Below, piece by piece: positions 1 to 11,721 of a stretch of DNA of 64,000 nt. The position numbers and the translations under genes are program-made. Positions within the stretch are counted from its first letter, which is position 1. Each line of letters begins with the position of its first letter. The DNA is from Haliotis asinina. Lineage: Eukaryota; Mollusca; Gastropoda; Lepetellida; Haliotidae. The DNA lies in NCBI RefSeq assembly GCF_037392515.1, contig NC_090281.1:45608645-45672644 (forward strand). Direction: 5' to 3'. Below the pieces are notes generated by a model. It was given only the letters and a program-made list of their open reading frames with translations. It was not told where the DNA came from and made no database searches.

Positions 1-265
1 ATTCATTCCTATACCTGACGTTGTTGCCTTAGGCAAGTGACTTACCTTTAGGTCACCTGGTCACCATCATCACTGAACAGGGAATCAGTTGTTAATAACA
101 GTAGTGGACTTGCCAAAATTATTATCCCTCTGTCTCTAAAGCATTCTTAGAGTCCACAAATTTGCAGCCTTCCCAGACATTAGTGACAGACATGCAGCTT
201 CATTTGTTCATTTGGTACAAAAATTAAGTAAGAAGAGGGCAATAACTTTATGTTTTTCATTCCAG
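1..265 (+). other. CDK9: CDK9 intron, 3' part
   Basis: The stretch has no open frame resembling kinase. It ends in a pyrimidine-rich acceptor (tttttcattccag) directly before the CDK9 exon, so it is read as the last CDK9 intron. Nothing else is recognised in it. Confidence 0.7.
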
Positions 266-1104
266 TATCCCCCTACAACAGATTCAAGAGCACATTCTAC
301 CTTGTATTTGAGTTCTGTGAACACGACCTAGCTGGTTTGTTGAGCAATGCCAATGTCAAGTTCACCCTAGGTGAGGTCAAGAAGGTCATGCAGCAGCTCC
401 TCAATGGCCTCTACTTCATCCACAGCAACAAGATCCTCCACCGCGACATGAAGGCAGCCAATATCCTCATCACTAAGACCGGCATCTTGAAGCTGACCGA
501 TTTCGGACTTGCCAGAGCCTTCAGCGCCAACAAGCCAGGCATGCCAAACCGATACACCAATCGGGTGGTGACATTGTGGTACCGACCGCCAGAACTCCTG
601 CTGGGGGAGAGGAACTATGGGCCAGCCATTGATATGTGGGGGGCGGGATGCATCATGGCGGAGATGTGGACCAGGAGTCCGATCATGCAGGGAAACACCG
701 AGCAGCATCAACTGTTGCTGATTACACAGCTATGTGGCTCGATCTCACCCGAAGTTTGGCCCGGTGTCGAGAAGCTGGAACTGTATGATAAGCTGGAGCT
801 ACCAAAAGCTCAGAAACGGAAGGTGAAGGAGAGATTGAAGTCTTATGTGAAGGATCAGTATGCCCTTGACCTTTTGGATAAACTTTTGACCCTTGACCCC
901 TCTAAGAGGATTGACAGTGATACATCTCTGAATCATGATTTCTTCTGGATGGACCCGATGCCAGCAGATCTGATGCCGATGTTGTCGCGGCATACAACGT
1001 CAATGTTTGAGTATCTGGCGCCACCGAGACGTAGGGGTCCAATTCCACAGCAGATGCCGAATAAACCAGTGACTCAGACTCAACACTTTGAGAGGATATT
1101 CTGA
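266..1104 (+). CDS. CDK9: Cyclin-dependent kinase 9 (P-TEFb kinase), terminal exon
   Basis: This is the last coding exon of CDK9, the kinase that with cyclin T phosphorylates the RNA polymerase II C-terminal domain and pause factors in the nucleus. The exon starts at 266 in phase 1 (two bases finish a codon), codes about 278 residues and stops with TGA. Visible are SPYNR, the hinge FCEHDLAGLL, the catalytic loop LHRDMKAAN, DFGLARAF, and the T-loop YTNRVVTLWYRPPE, whose Thr is the activating site (Thr186 in human). GAGCIMAEMWTRSPIMQG and the DPSKRID and HDFFW blocks follow. The tail has the APPRRRG stretch and ends in FERIF, close to the vertebrate FERVF end. The N-lobe, glycine loop and PITALRE segment must lie on exons to the left of the window. 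The match is near continuous to human CDK9 as I know it, so the identity is firm; CDK12/13 lack this tail. The ATG at 250 is intronic and is not the start. Confidence 0.96.
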
Positions 1105-1149
1105 GATAATTGTTGTGATGATGTATATGGGACACGTCTTGAGAGGATT

Positions 1150-2070
1150 TATGTTGACAAAGTGTTGTCTGGGTGGATTTGGACATTTGAATATCAAGGC
1201 GTTTGAATCAACCGTATTATCAAGCCAGGATCATTGTGATAGGTGGACAAAGTGATATCTTGTGAAAACCAGACCTATAGTTTCACAGTCGTTGGATAAC
1301 ATGTTATTTGGTGATTACTTGGTGATATCTAGTGATGATTGAGCAATTTGTTGTCTGCTGATAATTGGACCAAGTGTTATATACTGTAGAAATAGTTGGA
1401 TGAAATGGTAACTGAAGATAGTTTGACCAAATGTTATCTAAAGGTGGTTGTACCAAGTGTCAACATGAGGTAGTTGGACAAGTGTAACCTGAGATGTTTG
1501 GACCAAGTGATAACTGGAAATACTTTGACTTATTGTTATGTAGAGATGGTTATATTAATTGACAATTTGAGATAGTTGGACAAATGTTATCTAGAGATGT
1601 TTGGACCAGGTGTTAACTTGAGATAGTTGGATCAAATGAGATGGTTGACACAAGTGTTTTATGGAGATATTTGAACCAGATGTATTTGAGATAACTGGAC
1701 CAAGTGTTATCTAGTGAGATAGTTGGACCATTTGTTTATTATATTTGAACCAGGGACCATCTGTTTATCTAGAGGTAGTGGGACCATCTGTTAGCTAGAG
1801 ATAGTTTGATCAAGTGTTATAAGAAAACAAAAGTATTAGCTTGATAAAGTGTTATCTGGTGATAATTTGGTGATATCTAGTGATGGCTGAACAACTTGTG
1901 AGGTAACAGCTCAATCAAGTGATACATTGTGATAGTAGAGCCAGGTTTTAACTGGTAGTGTTGAACAAATTATTGTATGGTGATAGTTGGACCAAATGTG
2001 TATCGATTATTGGCATAAAATGCTGGACCAATTGCAAAAACAACTGTAATCCAGTTGGACCAAGTGTTTC
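1150..2070. repeat. Degenerate tandem repeat downstream of CDK9
   Basis: A motif close to gagatagttggaccaagtg followed by ttatct recurs about every 27-36 bp with much divergence and indels, from just after the CDK9 stop to about 2.07 kb. It is probably partly in the CDK9 3' UTR. It has no coding potential. Confidence 0.7.
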
Positions 2071-3455
2071 AGGTTTTGTATGAAGCTCCCAGACTGTTCC
2101 TGTCCATCAGTATTCTATACAGAATTTTATCTTTTGTGGCTTTGTAAATTGCTAGATTTAGAGAGACATCAATCAGAGTCCTGTCTATACCATGATTCCT
2201 GGATATTCCGATTTCTGATCAGGTCTGTGTGTGATTCAGCCAGGGCCAATTTCACAAAGCTATCCTAGCACTAAGATTTTCACACCACCTATACTGTAAC
2301 ACAGACTTACGATAGTAGCGCTACAATAACTTTGTAGAATGGGGCCTTGGCTTGTGCTTGTAGCACATGTCAGTTGCAGAACAGTTGTGATAATACTGAC
2401 ATTAACATCACATGATATTTCAGGTCTTCCAGCTTTTGAGTGTCTCTCAATGACTACCTTAAAGGATAAATGATATTCTGCAGAGGTCACAGACTCATTG
2501 TATCGGATTGTGACCTTAAAGCTATTATGTGATGAAGAGTTTGAGAAAACGCATAATCATGAGTTCGGTACACTGAATACAGAGGTACACTTAATTTTTG
2601 AAAAAAATGAACTTGGACATTTAATAAGTATTCTGGGACAGGAGTGTTTTTGTTGCTGGGGATTGAGTCATAAGAAGACATGGCTGAATTATCAGGTAAG
2701 GGTAGGTAGGGGTTGGGAGAAATGCATAAACATTGCACTGTTTCATACATGTATGAAAATATACATACAGACAATAATTATATTATATTCCTTTGGCACA
2801 ATACACTTTCAGACAACAGTCTGAGCAAGAAGACAACGGGTGTTTATTTAAAGCCCCCAAGAACACATTACAAGGATATTTAGGGAATGGCTGTATATCA
2901 TTAGTAAATAGGGTCATGGCACAATGTTACACGATGTTGGAGGGCTGGGGAGGGCGAGCAAATGAAACATATATTCTCAAGATGAATCCCAACATGGACC
3001 TCTACCTATGTAAAAATTTGCCTCTCCTTTAACAGTTTATCTTCTTGGATTGTTTCCTACATCAGGCTTTATAGTTGCATATCACTTCTGTGTTGAGTCA
3101 TATTGCCTGAAGCATTTTTGTATATTGCAGTGTATAGATATGATACAAAGTAAAATATAAATTGTCCACAGCAGTTTCATCCTTGACATCTTCTAGACAC
3201 AATTGTCGATAAACCTACACTAACCTTGATCCATTCTTCTAGTTATGCAATCTCTAGCTATGTAGAACCATGATGGGTAAGAATCATGACATTGGGATGA
3301 TTAAAGATGTTTGTTTAAAAATATAAAAATTTTGCGATGATGCCAACTTGAAACACATCACAGTACAATCAGGGTTCATCTCAAAATTTTTATAGTGTAA
3401 TTAACAGTCTTTAATCCTCGCAATGAGGGCAATAACTAATGACACAAGGGCCTGT
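2071..3455. other. Intergenic, nothing recognised
   Basis: Only short AT-rich frames without family resemblance occur. An overlapping pair of frames near 2490-2820 on opposite strands has no recognisable motif and no splice context. Confidence 0.5.
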
Positions 3456-3633
3456 GGAAAGAATTGGTCTTCAACAACCCATAATTGTTGTGAGAAGTGA
3501 CTAATGGGATCGGGTGGTCAGACTCGCCGTCTTGGTTCACACATGTATTCATCTTCCATTTGCGTAGATCACCGCTCATACTGTTGATCACTGTACTGTC
3601 TGGTTGGTGCAGAATCAGTTATTTGCAGACACT

Positions 3634-3638
<5 letters not shown>
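3456..3638 (+). repeat. SINE family B copy, partial
   Basis: It carries the family B body (gaattggtcttcaacaaccc, then actaatgggatcgggtggtc, then the ttgatcact block). The 3' tail is replaced by the adjoining CA run. Confidence 0.65.

Positions 3639-3687
<49 letters not shown>
3639..3687. repeat. (CA)n microsatellite
   Basis: A nearly perfect run of about 24 CA units sits where the tail of the preceding SINE would be. Confidence 0.95.
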
Positions 3688-3689
<2 letters not shown>

Positions 3690-5990
3690 TCAATTAACAA
3701 TATCTTACTTATGCATGAGATCGCAGGAAATACCATTCAAAAAGATATGGCAAACGCAGGGCTTTAGATAAGGGCCATGTTGGTGTATGTACGGCTGCAA
3801 AATATGCACAATACAATAGGGAAAAAAATCCGAAAAGGTAGCAGATATGCACCACAGCAATGGTGTACGGTCTTAGAATCATTTACGGACCTATTTATCT
3901 CAGAAAGTATTGTTTATGGAGCTGTTTAGACAGGAGTAGCAATGTTGTGATGCATGTATGAGATGAAGTACTCTAAATGGACTCTTAACTTTTCCCAGTA
4001 CTCTTCTGTTGAAAAATAAAAGCGTACATACTCCTCATGTTGAAAAATTATCTAGAGCCCTTGCAAACGTATACATACATGCATTTTGTTAGATGTGACC
4101 AAAGAGGTGGCCATCAGCAGTGAACTGTTTTATAGTGTGAATGTTGCTCTTTATGTAAATCACTAGATTGTGTGTTCTGAATAGTTACATGCCTTAGTCT
4201 TATAGATGCAATGTTGTTGATTGCAGCATAAACAACAAACAGATGTAATTTTGCTCTTATAGTCAGCTTTGAGAGCTGTTGTTTGTTGTTTCTTCACATA
4301 GCAAATCCTATTTTAAGTTCATATGACTTGTATGGACACAGGTTTGTCTGGCATAGATGTTCTTAATGAAGCAAGGTCAACATTGTCATATTTTGGATCA
4401 TATACCATTCACAAAAAGTAGGAGATGTTTCATTTTGCGAGCATACCACTAGCCGACGCCAATGCATATGAGACAAAGTAATATATATCCATACAGATGA
4501 AACATCTCCAAAGGAATGGGATAAAATGTCACACTTTCCTTAATTTCTTATCATCATCTGTTTCCTCCTTGACTTCATCATTTGCATGTAGTCAACCTTG
4601 GAATTCCAACATCCCCCTACTTTTTTCAGTGGTATCGTATCTTGTGTCAGTGTGGAATCAGGAGTTACTTGCCTTTAGTCACAGGTGTTTTACCTTTGCA
4701 TAAGAGATTTCCAAAGTGTGGATATATAATAAGTTTATAATTTAACAATATGATATTGGGAAAATGGAAGCCATATATTTTTGTCATTTGTTATATACAA
4801 TATGTCCACCTGTCAATTTTTGTTTTTTAGTGGCAATGTTTAATGTTGGTAATACCAAGTGTACTGAGATCAAATTTGTTTTTGAGAAAGATAATGTGAT
4901 GGAACAGAATGTTAAATTGGTTTGTTGAAACAAATACACTACCCATCAAAAGTTTGTGGTGGTTTGTGGTACACTTGTGTAGATTTAGCCACATACTTTA
5001 AGCAACTGTACTAAACTAGATTTTGCAAAATATTCCAGGTACTGTTTACACACAAACTGATGTGTTATAAAACAAATTCGTAACATTGAAACGATTGTCA
5101 TGAGTTCAATAAATGATGAAACCCAGTGAAAATTGGCATTTACTTAACAAAATGTTGCTCTAAACTGTAGATGTCAACCTTCAGCATATTTTCTCATGCT
5201 TTTCAGCAATTTGATTCATTATCATCTACATAAGGTTTGCAACTGGTTCCCCAAAGTAAGTGGAGATATTCATCTTCGATGTAATCATGCACCTACCCAC
5301 CCACCTACCCATCTACCTACCTACTGTGAGTGCTTTAAGTGAGTCAGAACCTTTGATGGGTTGAATAAATATAACCTGGGTTTTGGTAAATGCAAATCGA
5401 TGTCCATGATGTCAGTCACTGGATCATCTGGTCCAGTAATTACTCTGATACCATCGCATGGCTGGAAAATTGCTGAATTCCACAAAAGAAGATGGAAACA
5501 AAAAAGCATGTTGCACAACTGTCTATCGGTCTGTTGTAGACCAATTTTGTATCTAGAATTTGATTTATGACTTGTGATGTAGAAGTTACCAAACTAACTG
5601 CTAACTGTGAAAAGTGACTAAGGTCAGCATATGCATGATGTTATGTATCTGTGACAGGACTTCTTTTTTGGCTGTACAATAAGGTGTTATTTCAGCATTA
5701 TTAACAAATAATTATGGGACCAGTGATCTACCTTGGCATGTCAGTGAAACTGCATATTTATTTTGTTAAAATTGTATCTGTAAAACTTGTGGTTTTGCAG
5801 TTGTTTTACCGTTGTTTTGCACCAGTTTGAATGCTCTGTAGTCAAAGACAAGGAACTCTTTAGTCAGTTAGTTTCAAATCCATTTTTTTTATTTTCATGT
5901 GTATGCACCACGACAATATTTTTGGATTTACCAGATTGGTTTTCTATACTCTTTTCAGGACTTTAGTTGTTCCTTTCTCATTTCCTTTCA
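3688..5990. other. Intergenic, nothing recognised
   Basis: AT-rich sequence with only short frames and a short (CCTA/CCCA)n patch near 5290-5325. I see no exon-like segment with splice sites. Confidence 0.5.
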
Positions 5991-6150
5991 TTGTGTAGCC
6001 TAGTGGTTAAAGCGCCTTCTCGTCACGCGGAAGATCCAGTTGGATTCCCCAAGTGAGTGCAATGTGTGAAGCCCATCTCTGGTGTCCTTTGTTGTGACTT
6101 TTTTGTAATATTGCAAAAAGCAGCATAAGACTATACACATTCACTCACTC
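5991..6150 (+). repeat. tRNA-headed SINE, family A
   Basis: The head has a pol III box A-like tagcctagtgg and a degenerate box B (ttggattccc). The body gtgaagcccatctctggtgtcc is followed by the tail ttgtaatattgc and ends in tcactcactc. Confidence 0.75.
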
Positions 6151-6300
6151 TAATTTCAGGTCAATCTGGATCATACTTTAAATGCTGTACATTTATGCTA
6201 ATTTGCCCACTCACTCTAGTCTGCATAGAAACCATGCGTACGACAATCAAATCTAAGACATTAAACAATTTCTGATTGTGTGTGTGTTATGATTACAGTT

Positions 6301-6385
6301 AGGGGCACAGATGGCTCAGTCGTCTCAGTTGCCTCCCTTATCCACGCCAGAACCCTGAGATTATGGATTCAAATCCTATAAGTTC
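6301..6385 (+). repeat. tRNA-like SINE head fragment
   Basis: ggcacagatggctcagtcg resembles a tRNA box A and gattatggattcaaatcc a box B about 60 bp later. It is not a functional tRNA: no clean cloverleaf stem is seen. Confidence 0.4.
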
Positions 6386-6763
6386 AAGTCTTTTAAATAG
6401 CTTTTAAAATAGTAACTGTGTGTGAAGATATTTGGTTGGGATTAATGTGTTAACTTGCCAAATATAATATTTCAAAATTGATGTTCAACATTCCACTTGT
6501 TGGTATAAATGTGCATGATAATTGTGAAGCAATATGACTACTATATCTGAAGTTTGTATGTAGCTGATTGTGAATTCTTGTCATGATACTCCAGTCTTAC
6601 TTTGCCTGTAGGATCTGGGTGTTGCTGGCAGCAAGAGGTTCTGTCAGGATTATGTCAAAATGACTGGAATATCAACATTTTCACTTTGTTAGTTAACTTG
6701 ACTGATGTAATTATACATGTATATTAAACTGTTTTCTTTTCTTACAGGTGGTTTGTTATTTTG

Positions 6764-6900
6764 AGGGGCCATGGGGAAGGCTAGTGGTTAAAGCTTTGCC
6801 TCATCATGCCAAAGACCTAGGTTCGATTCTCCAAAAGGGTACTATGTAGGCCATTTCTGATATCCCCATTGTGATATTGGTGGAGTATTGCTAAAAGCGG
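6764..6900 (+). repeat. tRNA-headed SINE, family A
   Basis: Box A-like ggctagtggttaaagc, box B aggttcgattctcc, then gtgatattggtggagtattg and ctaaaagcggc. The tail runs straight into the following CA/CG repeat. Confidence 0.75.
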
Positions 6901-6920
6901 CACACACACACACGCACACA

Positions 6921-6976
<56 letters not shown>

Positions 6977-7003
6977 TGCACGCACGCACACACACACAGA
7001 GAC
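6900..7003. repeat. (CA)n/(CACG)n microsatellite
   Basis: About 100 bp of CA and CACG units follow the SINE tail, a common place for microsatellite growth. Confidence 0.9.
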
Positions 7004-7194
7004 AGACAGAGAGAGCTGGGATTTTTTTTCTACAGAATGGTGGCCCAGTCTAAGGCACTAAATTTCAAGTTGTTAGCAGTTTGCCCAATGTTTAAGGTAC
7101 TTGCATTCCCTGCAGGTGGCCAGATCTGAGACATTGCATTTCTTGGTGTATACATCTATACAATTTGCCTAGTTAAATGCACCATTAATTACTG

Positions 7195-8035
7195 TGTAGG
7201 TACAGGTGGTCCAGCTTGTGCCACTCTGTGGCACCACTAGTCACGGGGTAGGCAATGGTGACCCAGTCTGTGGCACCACTATTCACCGTGTAGCCATGGG
7301 TGTCCCAGTCTATGGCACCACTATTCACTGTGTAGGCATTGGTGGCCCAGTCTGTTGCCCCACTATTTAATGTTAAGGCATTGTTGCCCCAGTGTATACA
7401 CTATTCACTGTGTAGGCATGGATGACCCAGTCTACGTCACCACTATTCACAGTGTAGGCACGAGTGGCCCAGTCTGTGGCAGTACTATTCACTGTGTAGG
7501 CGTTGGTAGCCCTTTCTGTGCCACCACTATTCAATGTGTAGGCATGGAGGACCCAGTCTGTGTCACCGCTGTTCACTGTGGAGGCATTTGATGGCCCAGT
7601 CTATTCACTGTGTGGGCACGGGTGGCCGAGTCCATGTCACCACTATTCACTGTGGATGCATGGGTGACCCAGTCTATGTCACCACTATTCATAGTGTAGG
7701 CACTGGTGGCCCAGTCGGTGGCACCACTAGTCGCTGTCTGTGCATGGGTGGTCCAATCTATGTCACCACTGTTTACTGGTTAGGCATTGGTGGCCCAGTC
7801 GGTGGCACCATTACATAATGTGTAGGCATTGGTGACTCGGTCTGTGGCACCCCTCATCAATGTGTAGGCATAGATGGCAGAGCCTGTTGCACCACTATTC
7901 AACGTGAAGGTATGGGTGACCCAGTCTATGTCACCACTATTCATAGTGTAGGCATTGGTGGCCCAGTCTGTGGCATCACTGTTCAAAATGTAGGCATGGG
8001 TGGCCCAGTCCAGCAACACTATTCACTGCATTTAG
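7195..8035. repeat. 42-bp minisatellite, about 20 copies
   Basis: The unit is close to tgtaggcattggtggcccag followed by tctgtggcaccactattcac. Copies diverge by 10-20 percent by eye. Because 42 is a multiple of 3, frames of 67-95 codons run through it on both strands; these are not genes. Confidence 0.9.
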
Positions 8036-8839
8036 TGTTTAATGTGTTCTTTTTTTCTTGCAGTTTATATGACCAAATAATGATGTTTGTCATTGTTATA
8101 TCACACACAAATAATGGAACAGTATGTTTGTATTGGAAAATTTACAAACACCAATATGAAATGTATGCTGTCTTTCTTACCCACAATGTATTCACATAAC
8201 AGCTATGTCAGTTAGTGCAACTAGAGATCACATAACCCACCCATCCCTTACAAAAATGTTGCATCCGGAAATTTACAACGTGCTTATCAACACAACTACT
8301 CATACTGTCTGAGTTCCTGGTGACCTTGGGAGCGGGTCGACACACACACCGTTGTCTCTTGAGAGTTACCAGCCTTATCTTGACCCAGTCACTTTCGTAG
8401 AAGCATCTGTCTGTTCTCTGTCACCGTTGGATCTGAGCGTAAGGTGAGAACTCGGCATTACAAGTTATTTACACCTGGGTACTTTCATACAAAACAATCT
8501 TAGCCCTACGACAACCGTAAGTCTATGTAAGAGTATGTAGCTTTTCTTTGAGCAGTAAAGTATTATTTTGATATGAGAGTGGGGCTTATCGGGTGGATTC
8601 ATATTCCCACGTATGACCGAGAAGAATGTCTTCTGTAATTTCGAAGCAACAAATGCTACGTTCTAAAGTTGACAATATCCTAAACAGCAAGAAAATGGCT
8701 ATAAAAAGTGTTTCACCCCTAATTTGAAGTGGGCTCAGCCGGCCCGACTTTGCAGACTTTGACTTTGCAGAGCACGTGCTGCACGAATTACTTGTGATTT
8801 CGTCTGCAAATTAAACAGCTCAAAAACGATAAAGTTGAG
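8036..8839. other. Intergenic; possible non-coding exon end near 8455
   Basis: No coding segment is recognised. The sequence gatctgagcgtaaggtgag near 8430-8450 could be a donor of an upstream non-coding exon of the EF-hand gene, whose first coding exon starts with 5 bp of leader after an acceptor. This is speculative. Confidence 0.2.
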
Positions 8840-8983
8840 ATCTTAGCGTAATGGTAAAATCATTCGCTGGTCACGTCGCAAGGGCAGAGTTCCTCAAGTG
8901 ATTGCTTTGTTTGGTGACCATCCGGCGTCCCCTGTAATTTGGCTGGAATGATTTTAAAACGGCCTAAGATCCCACTCACTGTG
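8840..8983 (+). repeat. Degenerate family A SINE
   Basis: Recognised from gcgtaatggtaaaatcattc followed by gctggtcacgtcgc, then ggcgtcccctgt, then ggctggaatgattttaaaac, ending in cccactcact. Old, with many substitutions. Confidence 0.55.
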
Positions 8984-9157
8984 TCATACTCCCAATAGTA
9001 AGATTCCCCAAGAAAGTCAGATGTAACACAAAGACCGATTTGAATAAGGCTCTCTCGGTGACATTGCTGTAATTTCTGAAAACGTTAAGTAGGTCTAAAC
9101 GAAAGAATTGTTTAACTAGCCAATGCAAGTAAAGCTCTTTTCTACAGTAAACTACAC

Positions 9158-9402
9158 TTCAAGATCCGGGGCAAAATTGCTTGTCGGAAGAAGCGACTAC
9201 GGGATGGGGCGGTCAGACTCGCTGACTTGGGTGACACATGTCATCATATCTCGTAATCATAATTGCGTAGGTCGATGTTCATGATTTTGATCATTGGTTT
9301 GTCAGGCCAAGACGCGATTCTTTTACAGACCGTAGCCATATATCTAGAATATTGGTGAATGTTGCCTAAAACTAAACTCGCTCACTCACCCACTGCATGT
9401 AT
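9158..9402 (+). repeat. SINE family B copy
   Basis: Near full length: cttcaagatccggggc start, agcgactacgggatgggg, tgacacatgtcatcatatc, gattcttttacagaccg, and the tail ctagaatattggtgaatg ending in actcgctcactcac. Confidence 0.75.
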
Positions 9403-9750
9403 GAGGTGGAGGTTTGTTACAGCTGTAGCCGCGAATAGCTGCAAAATTTCTGTTACGGCATAAAGCAATATTCACTCACTGAGGAGAGAGGAGACATTGT
9501 ACGGTGACCTACTTGTACATCAGCGGAAAGTACAGGTTATCATGTACCGGTTATCATGACGTTTGTATGTATAACCCACTTGACGCACACAAATACCGAA
9601 GCAGCTCAGCGACACCGCAGCGCAAGACGTCAGAGCGACGTTTTTGAAAAACTCATATTTAGGAAAGGTGACGGAGCAGCGATTCAGAAATCAAAGAGTA
9701 TTTAGTTTTTGGTTGCTCTTTGGAAAACATTTTCAAATGTTATTGGATAA

Positions 9751-9868
9751 GTGAGTATAGTTTTACACCGCCTTAGCAGTGATACAGCAATATGACGGTG
9801 GTGGACACCGGAAATGGGCTTAACGCATCATACCCATGGGGGAATCAAACCTGGGTCTTAAGCGTGAC
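9751..9868 (-). repeat. Family A SINE, partial
   Basis: The reverse of the family A tail, gtgagtatagttttacaccg, is followed by ggacaccggaaatgggctta and the reverse box B gaatcaaacctgggtc. Confidence 0.65.
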
Positions 9869-11575
9869 GTTTATTGAGGATATAACAATTAAAAACAGGT
9901 TCGAATAATAGCCAAGTTATGATTGATCAGGATCAAATGCATTCAGATAGTATAATTGAAATTACTGCTGTTTAGAAACGACTTTCAAGTAGAATTGAAG
10001 CCATATGATGTCGTGAGTCTTCATCGTAGATGACACTATAAATGTATAAAATCACATTCACGGTGTAGCACAGGCTACGTAGCATACTGAGAGTGAAGGT
10101 TTGAAATATTTTTTTATTTGAATGAGATGCGTATACAACATCTTATTCCAAAGTCCAAAATTCAAGATAAGATAAGATGAGACGCTTCCAGGAATTTGAA
10201 AAATGTGCAATGGTCAGGATCTTAGGTTATGTCAGCAATGTGGTTTAGTCGTCTTTAACTCGCGGTTGGTTGTGTACAGTATGCCAGTAACGACGTATCC
10301 TGAGTTCGAATTCCAGATTGATGATGTTTCTTGCTTTTTTCCGCGCACCATTGTTATTCTTACTTTGGGTCTTTCGCGCACATTTAGCTGTCATACACAA
10401 AATAATGTTGATACGAGGGCTGGGAAGAAGGTTAAACCCAGGTCTTATGGCCCTTGATGCTTCAAGTACTTGTTGCTTTCGAACTAACTGATTTATTTGA
10501 GTTAAATAACTGGAAAAGCTGATGAACAACACTGCGCAACAACACTCCTAAGATTAGTTGGTGTCACCAGTCTAGTTATGGAGGGCTAGAACTTCTTGAC
10601 CAGCCCGGTGTATCCTGATGATGTTTGGATGCAGATTGGAACTGGACCCCAGCATCTTTTAGCCTTGGCCTGTTCTTTGTTATTCATTGTGTCAACCACA
10701 GGTTTGCCTCCATTATTTATAGATTACTGTGATAAAAACTCGAATACTGAGTACCCCTGAAGATACGGCTTAGTTTTGGTCTTCAGGAACCAGTGCTTGC
10801 TGTAAGAGGCAATAAACGGGAGCGGGTGGTCAGGATCGTTGACTCATGCATGTCCTCGTAGCCCATTTGTGCACACACTCACGTACGCACGCACGCACGC
10901 ACGCACCAATAAATTAATGTTTAGTGTCTGACCCATATAAGTTGAAAAGGATGCCCAGGGAGACCACAATATAGACTTGCTTCATTTAAGGCTTTAGCAT
11001 TGCAGAGAGAGCTTGGACGTAGGGAAAATAACGTGGTTCGGGGACTGTGGGGCAGACTAACACAACAACAAAACCCAATTACATGAAACAAACAAGCACT
11101 ACATCCTAACTAGAGGGTTTATTTGTGAGGAGGGCTTTCTAAATTCCAGATGTTGCAACACAAATTGATAGGTTATATTTAAGAAGTAGATTTCGTTCGT
11201 CCGCCATGTATAGTGTAATAAAGCACACTTTCGCCCTGAACTATTATAGTTAAGCACGAGGACGCTTGCACATTATCGTCTGATAAAGTATTGTCGGTGC
11301 CTTTGATCTTTCACCAAAGCATCTTAGAATTTACATTTGGAATGATGTAAACATATCTGTTATCTCCTCGAATCTGGGCTAGAGATCAGAACGTCTTTGG
11401 CCCGATTTGGGAGTGATCTTGTCTCGCTCAGTGTGCACTGAAGAGATGAACTAACGATTAAAATTATACTTGAAAATTACAAAAAAATGAAAAAGGTTTG
11501 AAATGAAAACGAAAATTAAGCCGATACAACATAGAAAGGTAGCTTGATATTGGAGACATGTCTGGTCTGTGCAAA
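9869..11575. other. Intergenic upstream of EF-hand gene
   Basis: Apart from the SINE fragment at 10757 and a (CGCA)n run near 10883-10905, no coding exon is recognised. A tRNA-like box B (gagttcgaattccag) near 10300 may belong to another decayed SINE. Confidence 0.4.
10757..10880 (+). repeat. SINE family B fragment
   Basis: ggtcttcaggaaccagtgc, then gtaagaggcaataaacggga, gcgggtggtcaggatcgttg and gactcatgcatgtcctcgta. It is followed by a (CACG)n run to 10905. Confidence 0.6.
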
Positions 11576-11580
11576 ACACA

Positions 11581-11628
11581 TTCATTTATTCATTCATTCA
11601 TTCATTCATTCATTCATTCCATTCATTT
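11581..11628. repeat. (ATTC)n microsatellite
   Basis: About 11 units of ATTC/CATT lie some 50 bp upstream of the first coding exon of the EF-hand gene. Confidence 0.9.
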
Positions 11629-11675
11629 TAAACCAAGACTTTCCAGCAACATCACTATTTTTGTATATCTTTCAG

Positions 11676-11721
11676 CGGCCATGTTCACGGTAGCCATTTT
11701 TGCGTCCATTCTTGCAGTCGG
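11676..11721 (+). CDS. EF-hand gene, coding exon 1 (signal peptide)
   Basis: The acceptor tatatctttcag ends at 11675. Five leader bases precede ATG at 11681. The exon codes MFTVAIFASILAVG and ends with two bases of a Gly codon at donor gtgagt. A further non-coding 5' exon must exist upstream. Confidence 0.82.

Noticed and set aside
367-1186. Antisense frames opposite CDK9
   Set aside because: They are shadows of the strongly conserved kinase frame on the plus strand.
7355-8199. Frames of 67-95 codons on both strands
   Set aside because: Products of the 42-bp minisatellite; no family resemblance and no splice context.
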